DNA from: Cotesia glomerata | Lineage: Eukaryota > Arthropoda > Insecta > Hymenoptera > Braconidae | Length of the DNA stretch: 64,000 nucleotides | NCBI RefSeq assembly: GCF_020080835.1 | Contig: NC_058163.1 | Location: 2,887,318 to 2,951,317 of the forward strand | Direction of reading: 5' to 3' | Shown: positions 56,050-64,000 of the stretch, in pieces | How the letters are laid out: every line of letters starts with the position of its first letter | How positions within the stretch are numbered: the stretch's first letter is position 1 | Position numbers and translations under genes: made by a program | The notes under the pieces: model-generated | What the model saw: only the letters and a program-made list of their open reading frames with translations | The model's database searches: none | Told to the model about the DNA's origin: nothing

Positions 56050-57834
56050 GCAGGGATGGCCTTTAGGGTCAACCGTTTTCCTAATTTTTTTATTATTCAT
56101 GAAGGAATTAATATGGAAAAATTTATTAATAAAATTTATATTTGCAAATCTTTAGTCATATATTGCAATAATTAACTAAGATTTGAGTTCATGAGTATAT
56201 TGAAGCCACACTCAAAATTTTTTTCTTTTTCTTGTGTATTTTAATATCATATTTTTTTAAATATTTCAGTTCCCAACAATCATCACAGGGATCACAAAAT
56301 ATTATTATTGAAACTGGACGCCACCCTGATCAGTTAAACACAAGGCATACTATCAATGTTGTGTAAGACTTTATTAATCGAATAGTACCAGACTATTTTA
56401 ATTTTTATCTTAGATTTTATTAACATATTTATATTTTTTTTCAGAGTAAACAATAGTAAAAGAGAACGTCAAAAACAATACAGGGAGCGGAACAGAGACA
56501 AATTGAAATATCGTGAAGCGGAAAGAAGAAAGCGTATACAATCTTCAAAAAGCATTACTGGACCGTCTACCTCTTCAAACTCAAATATAATGGAAGTAAA
56601 TAATGAAGAACCAGTAACTGCTATTTCATCTACTCTTCAAAATAAAAGAGACCGTCAAAAAAGATACAGGGAAAAGAACAGAAAAAAATTGAGTCAGCGT
56701 GAAGCGGAAAGAAGGAGACGTCTACAGAATGCAGAAAGTATTATAGAATTACATACTTCTCCAAATATAGAAAATAGAGAAATAATTACAGAACCAATAA
56801 TCATAATAGATGAAGTAAGTACAAATTCTCGAAATTTAACTGGTTTGGGAGAAATGGAGCATGAAGTGTTTGACATATCTCAGCAAAATTTAAGTAACCT
56901 ATCAAGCGCAAATATTGCGGAAATTCCGAATAACTACAGTCAATTTAGATACCATAAAACAGCTCATGAATATTTCATCGATAACTTTAAAAATAATGAA
57001 TTTGGACATGCTTGTTCAATTTGTGATCGACTTTGGTTTGAAAAAGATTTAAAGAAACCATCTACATCTGGAAATATAATTAATACAATAGACAATGTGC
57101 AAAATGTGGATTCCCTTAAAATTTGCTCTACTTGTAAATCAGCATTAGATAAAGAAAAGATTCCTAACTTGTCAGTTTATAATGGATTTCATTACCCAAA
57201 AATACCACAGCATTTACCAAAAATCGATTTCATCACTGAAATCAATGTTCCTGTTGTTGTTGATACAATGGTACGATCACTTCCAAGAAATGTCAATGAT
57301 GAACATTGCATTTATGTACATATTAAAAAAAAAATGATTCATAAAAGTAGTTTTGTGCATGGCTTAATTAACATCGGATGATGTTATATACGTGTATATA
57401 TAATTCTATTCTTCTAATCTTAGAATATTCAATATAATTAACCAATTAAAAAATGGTTATACTATTTGATTACTACACCTTTATATCAGCATTACACAAT
57501 AACAGTTGATAAATCATTTTTGATGTGAAACATCTATAGCCGCACGTAAAACCGATTTCTGCCGTGGCGACGCATGCCGTGGTGACCCGTCGCCACGCTA
57601 TATGATGGTATATATATACAGTCTATATGCAGTAGTGTGTACGGTGTGGCGACGCGTCGCCATGCGCAATCGACTGTGCGATTCTCTCCCACTCGATCCG
57701 GCGTTAAGCCATCTCTCTCGCTACACTGAGCTCGGATACCTATAGTGTATACTCCGTAGTGTATACAGTGTTGTTTAATACAGTACACATAACCTGTGTT
57801 TTACTTGAAAACAAATTATTTTTCTGATAATAAA

Positions 57835-58512
57835 ATGTCTGACCGTGATAATTTAGAGAGTGAAAGTGATCAGCCTCCTGCAAAGAAAGCAAAATCACAC
57901 TATGACACACTATCAAGTCATCAGTAAGTTTATTATATTTTTATAATTAAAGTATGCATTTATCTGTGCATTAAGCACGCGTATATTTAGTGTGTTTTGA
58001 GCGCCAGTAAATGTAAAATCTACTCTCTTGGTAGATTAAAATTCACATAAATTTCATTGCATATAATGTTTTTAAATTAATTATTAATTTTAATTTATTC
58101 TTATTGAAATTTATGCATTAAAATAATTGCTTAGAGAATAAATTTATTAAGACTGACAGAATTGTGTTTCAAAATCAGCTGATGGCGTGCAGCGCACGAA
58201 TGTTTTTCTTATTTATTATTAATATGAACATTAAAAAATTAATTAATTTTTATAATCATGTGGAATTTACAGTGAAACATTCATTATTGATATTTATAAT
58301 TTACGATATTTAGTAATATATTGAAATAACTAGCTAAGATTCTTGAGTTTACTAATATATTGAAGACAATTTAAATTTTTCTGTATATTTTAATAACATA
58401 TTTTTTATAAATATTTCAGAACCCAACAATCATCACAGGGGTCACAAAATATTATTATTGAAACTGGACATCACCAAGATCAGTTAAACACAAGACATAC
58501 TATTAATGTTAT
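57835..58512 (+). pseudogene. 5' exons of the Helitron protein, second copy (57835-57923, 58420-58512)
   Basis: Exon 1 MSDRDNLESESDQPPAKKAK matches element 1 exon 1 in length (89 bp) and phase. Exon 2 (TQQSSQGSQNIIIETGHHQD..) matches element 1 exon 2. The donor GTAAGA is present, but the next exon has been deleted: intron sequence runs into helicase code near 58560. Confidence 0.75.
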
Positions 58513-58516
58513 GTAA

Positions 58517-59569
58517 GATTTTATTAATCTAATAGTACCAGAATATACTAATTTTTATTTAAGCTCTCAAGGAGGTACATATGACGAGGTGGTCTATGGG
58601 TATAGTAAAAGTCATTCTATTTCATTACTTTACGTAGCTTTAACACGAGTAACAAGTCTTGAAGGGTTGTTTATATGTAACAGTCAGGATAATTTAAGAT
58701 TTTATCATGCAAGAAGAGTAGATCCATCAGTTTCAAGTTTACAGCAAGAATTTAAAAGATTATTTCTAAACAAACTTTCTACATTGCAAGGACTGATCAC
58801 TGAATTTATAAACTCCAGAAATAAATTAACCATTTATACTTTAAACTGCCAAAGTCTCAGAAAACATACTACTGATTTACAAGATTCTATTTGTCAAAGG
58901 AGTAACTTTTTATTACTAACTGAAACATGGCTTCCTGCAGATGAATCAGTTGACTTACCTAATTTTCATTGTATAGCTAAATTTAAGAGACAAAATGTTA
59001 GAGCCTCTGGAGTTGCCATTTATAAAAACAACAATACTTCACATATTACTACATTCAACATGGATTTAGTAATTCAAAATGCTACAGAAGTTCATGTCTC
59101 CCAAACATCTATTGGCGATATATGTGCTTCACACGTTAAACTAGAAGATGGAAGTGAATTGATGATGATTGTTGTGTACATTTCTCCTAATAAAAAAATA
59201 AATGACATCATTTCATTTTTACACGAGAGATTATTTCCGTACAGTCACAGAGGTTCAATAACTTTCAAAACCAATAAAGACAAACTACCATTGATTTTAG
59301 CTGGGGATTTCAATGTAAATTTTGCAAAAGATGAATCAACGCCATTAATTACGTTTCTCCAAGAAGAATTTCAATTGCAAATTAATAACAATCCAAGAGA
59401 ACCTACCACCAGATACGCAACAACAATAGATGCTGTATTTATTAGATATCTTGATAATGTTATGTCCAATACTTTTGTAACATACTTCAGTTACCATCGA
59501 CCAATTGTCACAGTAATACCGTCTTCAGAGGCAACATCGAATATAACTATTACCGAAGTCACTGATTAA
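58517..59569 (+). pseudogene. Helitron helicase C-terminus plus AP-like endonuclease domain
   Basis: The frame is open from 58517, and recognisable protein starts near 58562: SSQGGTYDEVVYGYSKSHSI and LLYVALTRVTSLEGLFI, the last Pif1-helicase motifs. After about 45 residues comes an exonuclease-endonuclease-phosphatase domain: LTIYTLNCQSLRKH (Asn), LLTETWLP (Glu), GVAIYK, LILAGDFNVNFA (Asp/Asn), TIDAVFI, and YFSYHRPIV. The last motif is normally SDHxP; here the Asp is Tyr, which would damage catalysis. The protein ends with TAA at 59567. Upstream Rep and most of the helicase are absent. An EN domain after the helicase is the hallmark of Helentron-type elements. Confidence 0.8.
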
Positions 59570-59795
59570 ACAAATTAAGTAGTCACGATTTGAAATAAAT
59601 TCGTAAATTTTTGTATTTAATGAAAATAAATGTTTATTCAATAAATAGTCATCGTTATCTGGAAAAGAAATCGTAATATTTTATTTTATCATTATGACAT
59701 ATTTAGTTCCTATTACAACCTGTTCTTTTCTGCATATTACTTTTACAAAATAATTTCGATGTTTCACATCTGCCAGGCGTCCCGTAACGGCTCAC

Positions 59796-60452
59796 ATTTT
59801 TTTAAACCTAACCCGATTCTTGACTCATAATTTACACAAAAATTTTAAACTAATCAAGCTACAATAGGAATTTTTATTTATGTTAATAACAATAATATAC
59901 CAAAAAACTAAAAAAACAATAATCTGCAATAAAATATAATTAACATTTAATTAAAGACAACTTAATCATCTATAAACCATAGCAATATAGACACTCGATA
60001 TCCGAATCCATGTGGATCGTGATAATCACGATCCACTAGATCGGGCATATGCACATCTAAAGTATAGTCATACGAGGATCGTGATCATCACTATACTGTA
60101 TCGTGAAAATAGCAATACTTTTTTCTCCGTGTAGAAATACAATTTTATTATTGTAAAATTATAGTAATATTATAGTTAATACATAGAGTTTTACGGTAAT
60201 TTTATCGTATTATTTCTGAACTTTGCAGAAAAAGTACGGTAGAAATTCTGTATAACTATTGTAAAAAAACTGGCCAAAACAACTACAGAAATACCGTATT
60301 ATTTCAGAATTATAACGGTTAATTTATGGTAAACGCATTAATACCGAAAATTTACGGTATTTCAAAAACCGCGAAGGTACGCTCATCAAAAACTTTCATT
60401 TGAGTACACACACGATTTTTTTCATATATTTTATATATATGATATTTCTCAG
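59796..60452. other. Spacer with short perfect palindromes
   Basis: No gene seen. Contains the 25-bp palindrome GTGGATCGTGAT-A-ATCACGATCCAC (60012-60036), a second palindromic stretch at 60080-60105 and a fold-back family with ACGGTA motifs (about 60130-60370). 60371-60452 is the left part of a Helitron A module. Confidence 0.5.
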
Positions 60453-61744
60453 ACACGGAAAAAAGTAAACTGTAATAAATAACAGTCGATTTATAATAAG
60501 TAATGATCAACTGCTAAAAATTACCATTTCAAACAGTAAAATCGTGATTTTACTATTCACTATATAATATTTACCATTTAAACGTTACAATTTACTCTTT
60601 ACATGGAAGAAAATACTATTTCAAACAGTAATATTCGCTATGTAAATGTCTAAAATGTTAAAGTATAATAATTAAGAAATTCAGACTTTGATATTTATCA
60701 TTTCGTAGCTCACATAATATTCGTAGATCCCATAATAAAATTGAGATGAAATGTATGTGAAACCAATCTATTCGTGATGTGATTGGTTGAAAATATTTAT
60801 TCTCATTTTGATTGGTTGAAAGTGAATATAATATACATAAACGACACACAAATATATCATGACCATAAATATGAGGCGCGCGCAAATTTGAATTCTAGTC
60901 CCATAATAAAATTGAGATGAAATGTATGTGAAACCAATTTAGTCGTAATGTGATTGGTTGAAAATATTCATTCTCATTCTGATTGGTTGAAAGTGAATAT
61001 AATATACATAAACGACACACAAATATATCATGACAATAAATATGAGGCGCACGCTTGCGCGCGTAAATTAAATTCTAGTCCCATAATAAAATTGAGATGA
61101 AATGTATGTGAAACCAATCTATTCGTGATGTGATTGGTTGAAAATATTTATTCTCATTTTGATTGGTTGAAAGTGAATATAATATACATAAACGACACAC
61201 AAATATATCATGACAATAAATATGAGGCGCGCGCTTGCGCGCGTAAATTAAATTCTAGTATGTAAAAAGTATAAAATAAAGTTAGTAAATTTCTAATACA
61301 AGCAACGTCAATATTTACAAAGTAAAATGGTAAATTTTTAACGCAACGTTAAAAATCAAACTGTAATTATTGACTTGCTTGGACTGGTAAAATGTATATT
61401 TTAAAAGTATAATTTTTACTGTTTCAAATGTTAAATTCTCCCAGAGTGAGACCCCCTTCTCTTTCATTTGAGTTCCCCTTCTCCTCATAATATCGACTAG
61501 ATATTGAAATGGCAATTTTTACTGTTTGACTGTAATTTTTTAAGATGAAAGAGTCGTTATTTACTATAGTGACAGTTACTAATCACTTATTTTGGATATT
61601 AAATTATAAATTGTGGCTTTTATACTTTCTACATTAAGTTCTGTAATATTTATATTTTTGCCACCTCGATGTCCGCTTTACTGTTTGAAACTATAAAAAT
61701 TAACTGGAATCCGAGTGAATATTACAGTTTACTTTTTTCCGTGT
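60453..61744. mobile_element. 1.29-kb TIR element nested in a Helitron module
   Basis: Perfect terminal inverted repeats of at least 24 bp beginning ACACGGAAAAAAGTAAACTG. Flanks ATTTCTCA / ATTTGTGA look like a decayed 8-bp target duplication, which would fit hAT elements. The interior holds arrays of TTTAC.ATTT-type words and a three-unit minisatellite. No transposase. Confidence 0.75.
60729..61258 (+). repeat. Three-unit minisatellite of about 170-182 bp
   Basis: Units start CCCATAATAAAATTGAGATG at 60729, 60900 and 61080. Each contains two GATTGGTTGAAA boxes (a CCAAT box in reverse is ATTGG), AACGACACACAAATATATCA and ends AATATGAGGCGC.CGC..TTCTAG. Units 2 and 3 have an extra TTGCGCGCG block. 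Confidence 0.9.
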
Positions 61745-61975
61745 ATTTGTGAAATATATAAAATATAAAATATATAAAAAATTCGTGTGGGTATTCAAAT
61801 GATAGGTCTCGATGAGTGTAATGTCGAGGTGAGCTTATATCTTTAAAAATGTCAATAGCTCACAAAATACAATGTCATTTCTTAATTATTGATATTTTTA
61901 AAGATGTAAGCTCATCCTGATGTTAAGCTCATCGAGACCTTTCATTTAAGTACGTACACGATTTTTTTTAAGTGA

Positions 61976-62279
61976 AACCTCTTTAGAATGGTTGTGATTT
62001 GAAACTCGATGAAACGAAAAAGCGTGACGATAAAGACACAATCACGTAAATGTATTGTTCATATGTATGCGCCTTGTGTAGTGGGATAGTCAGTATATCT
62101 GTATCTTGCTTAAGGTCCGAGCGTTCTACGTGTTTATGTTAGTATGTGTTCAATACATGTGCTTGCGCCTGCGTATTAGAAAACTTTAATATAAAGCAAG
62201 CGTGGTGATTGTTGATGTATTTTTATTTGTTTTATTTGTGTGAATATTTTCATCTCCTCAATAAATTAATTTTACAATT
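61976..62279 (+). promoter_or_regulatory. Presumed promoter/leader of the small basic-protein exon
   Basis: Normal-complexity sequence with GATAGTCAGTATATCTG (initiator-like TCAGTA near 62089) and no repeats, directly before the ATG at 62280. The call rests on position and composition only. Confidence 0.35.
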
Positions 62280-62414
62280 ATGCCGCTAACTAGGGCTGAA
62301 AAGAATCGCAGATATTGGCAGAAAAAAAATGCAAATAAAATAAAAAAAGTCCCAAAAAGTTCTACGGAACGTGTCCGGGAATTTCGTGCACGTCAAAAAA
62401 ACAGAAAAAAAACG
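62280..62414 (+). CDS. Possible first exon encoding a basic N-terminus
   Basis: ATG in ACAATTATGC, 45 codons: MPLTRAEKNRRYWQKKNANK, IKKVPKSSTERVREFRARQK, NRKKT, then donor ACG|GTGAGA in phase 0. It is rich in Arg/Lys and resembles the short basic repeats at the N-terminus of the Helitron protein in this window and of other transposon-encoded proteins (TRAEKNRRYWQKK versus RQKQYRERNR). No following exon is recognised; family F repeats and a palindrome follow. It may be the start of a gene beyond the window or a transposon relic. Confidence 0.5.
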
Positions 62415-62523
62415 GTGAGAAATTTCTGTAGAATTTTACTTTGCATACAAATCACTTTTTACTATAGTATATAATAACACTGAACTTTATTTTACCAATA
62501 TCAAATTTTACAATGGTACATAG

Positions 62524-62604
62524 TAATTTCAGACTCTGGTCTTTAAAAAACTTTTTAGGTTAATTTAACCTAAAAAGTTTTTTAAAGACCAGAGTCTGAA
62601 ATTA
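62524..62604. repeat. Perfect 81-bp palindrome
   Basis: Arms of 40 bp (starting TAATTTCAGACTCTGGTCTT) are exact reverse complements around a single central T at 62564. Confidence 0.97.
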
Positions 62605-62605
62605 T

Positions 62606-62797
62606 TCTAGAACCTTAAAGACATTAATTTCCATTTATTTTAACATTCCAGAAGCTCAAAAATTATTTCAAACTTTTTCTTAAGATTCCAAAACTTTAAT
62701 TTACTTTTGGAATCTTAAGAAAGAGTTTGACATAATTTTTGAGCTTCTGGAATGTTAAAATAAATGGAAATTAATGTTTTTAAGGTTTTAGAATTTT
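62606..62797. repeat. Large inverted repeat (fold-back) in family F sequence
   Basis: The left arm (TTCTAGAACCTTAAAGACAT .. CTTAAGATTCCAAAA) pairs with the right arm (TTTTGGAATCTTAAGAAAGA .. AATGTTTTTAAGGTTTTAGAA), about 90 bp each with an 8-9 bp centre and few mismatches. Confidence 0.85.
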
Positions 62798-63581
62798 TTA
62801 AGTATTTTATGTGCTTCTAAAAATTTTGAGAATACTTTTTTTAGGTTAAATTTAGTAGTCTTTTAGACCATATAGAATGTTTAAAAATGTTAAAAGTATA
62901 GTTTTGGAGGTCTTTAAAATTATTTTAGGTTCAACCAAGGTTTTGGAATCTTGAAAAGGGACTTTGAACGATTTTTGAGCTTCTATAATGTTTAGATTGA
63001 TAGTAATTGATGTTTTTAAGGTTCTAGAATGTTTAAAAGTATTTTATGTGCTTCTAAAAATTTCTAGAATATTTTTTTAGGTGGTTTACAAATTTATAGC
63101 AAAAAAACCAAAATTTATTTCATTTTAGTTTTCAATGCTCCAAATAGAAATGTTTTTTTACTTTCGTAATAAATTTTTTTTAGTCACAAAATAACAATTT
63201 TTCTAATAAAAAAATGCCTGGGACATCGAAAAATGACCCTGAAGTTAGCCGACACCCGCCATTTTAAAAATAAAAAAACCTGTAATTTGGCAAAAAAAAA
63301 TTTTTTTTTAGTTTTGAAAAAATACTCATCTAGATTTTTGAATTTTCTAAACGAGTATTTCTTTCATTCAAATTCTTTGTTTTCGCAAAAATCACCATTA
63401 TAAGCAATTTTTCGATTTTAATTTTTTTTCCGTCAAAAAGATTGATTTTTTTTCGAAATTTGAAAAAAAAAAAATTTGATTTTTTTTTGAAAATTTTTTT
63501 TTTTTTCAAATGAATATAAAAAAAAAATACTCGTTCAGAAAAATGACAAATCTACACGAGTATTTTTTTTAAATTTGAAAT

Positions 63582-64000
63582 GTAACGGGGTGGTTAGCCC
63601 TGTCCAATTGGTCACCCCTTTCCTCTTTGAAAAAGGCGCCACTGGGATTTTATACTCGGTGTCCCAGAAACCGGGGAGCATGAGAAGGAAAGATCGGGTC
63701 GTGAGAAGTTGAGAAAGGCTGTAAAATTAATGCTGAGAAACAATTATTAACAATTAACAATTCAATTATTTATTCAATATAAACAATTTAAAACTAACAA
63801 AATTTCTTAACAATATTGCCCTTAAAATTAACCTAACAATCACTTAATTGTGAGAACCTCTCACCTACGCAGGCACTTGCCAAAACTTACAACTAAATAT
63901 CATTAAATTCTTTTAAACATAGATCATTACGCATCTATCTTCTTAATTTCTTAACTCAATTTTAGACCATTACGCATCTACCTTTAATTTCCTAATTCGA
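63582..64000 (+). mobile_element. LTR-like sequence cut by the window end
   Basis: It begins TGTAACGGGGTGGTTAGCCC, a TG-start like that of Gypsy-type LTRs, and is clearly GC-richer than the preceding DNA up to about 63720. The last 130 bases hold two copies of a word like ATCATTACGCATCTA.CTT (63926 and 63967). The other end, a primer-binding site and any gag/pol frame are outside the window, so the call is tentative. Confidence 0.35.

Larger units (their letters stand above)
57557..59795 (+). mobile_element. Internally deleted Helentron-like Helitron, element 2
   Basis: The 5' region GTGGTGACCCGTCGCCACGC and CAGTAGTGTGTACGGTGTGG match element 1. The 3' region has GATGT-TTC-ACATC (59758-59770). 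It carries the same two small 5' exons, then the helicase C-terminus fused to an endonuclease. It lies head-to-tail with element 1, apparently with little or no sequence between. Confidence 0.7.
60371..61975 (-). mobile_element. Helitron fragment, copy A8, split by a TIR element
   Basis: Left part 60371-60452 (AACTTTCATTTGAGTACACA, TTTTTTCATATATTTTATAT). The right part from 61745 continues with ATTTGTGAAATATATAAAAT, the same centre as the other modules, plus GTGGGTATTCAAATGATAGG. Neither Helitron end remains. The orientation is inferred from the module order. Confidence 0.6.
62415..63580. other. Palindromic repeats and low-complexity DNA
   Basis: After the exon comes a perfect palindrome (62524-62604), a second large inverted repeat (62606-62797) and family F sequence to 63085. 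63090-63580 is A/T-rich with GAAGTTAGCCGACACCCGCC at 63241 (a family E-like end) and imperfect ATACTCGTTCAGAAAAATGA-type inverted words. Confidence 0.55.

Noticed and set aside
57534..57788. 84-codon minus-strand frame
   Set aside because: Falls in the non-coding 5' region of Helitron element 2, with no resemblance to known proteins. The region shares its nucleotide motifs with element 1, which has no such frame.

Overview
The window looks like nuclear DNA of an insect. It is extremely AT-rich, a bruno/CELF gene spans more than 30 kb with GT..AG introns, and several families of DNA transposons and Helitrons sit in the introns and flanks. Overall this fits a parasitoid hymenopteran, but nothing seen proves the order or family.

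Region 1 (1 to about 36,400, + strand) is one gene for a CUGBP/Elav-like (CELF, Bruno) RNA-binding protein. Twelve coding exons join in phase into a 736-residue protein with RRM1, RRM2, a long Gln/Ala/Ser/Thr linker and RRM3. The first coding exon is asparagine-rich (3158-3693). Two other first exons are phase-compatible: a small one at 7054-7091 (570 aa product) and one at 20491-20620 that skips RRM1 (497 aa product). A phase-preserving candidate cassette exon lies at 32894-32971. The long introns hold most of the repeats: Helitrons built of palindromic modules, several MITE families, and a duplication between introns 2 and 4 that includes an inverted copy of the exon 2 donor site.

Region 2 (about 36,400 to 47,700) has no recognised coding gene. 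It holds the CELF 3' UTR, a 1.56-kb TA-flanked transposon with an internal tandem duplication, a 1.4-kb array of degenerate TATCAGATA motifs, microsatellites and MITEs. A very long 3' UTR reaching towards 45.6 kb is possible but unproven.

Region 3 (47,700 to 53,500) has an intact-looking two-exon gene for a tyrosine recombinase of Crypton-like type (452 aa). Its 5' flank is repeated up to three times. One copy carries a TA-flanked transposon whose empty site is still visible in the sister copies. The intron carries another TA-flanked element.

Region 4 (54,600 to 59,800) has two adjacent, internally deleted Helitrons of the endonuclease-bearing (Helentron-like) type. They share the same first exons. 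One keeps the N-terminal part, the other the helicase tail plus endonuclease. A separate MITE with a long (TG)n tract is nested in the first.

Region 5 (59,800 to 64,000) has nested palindromic elements, a three-unit minisatellite, a perfect 81-bp palindrome, a possible first exon of a small basic protein at 62,280, and an LTR-like sequence cut by the window end.
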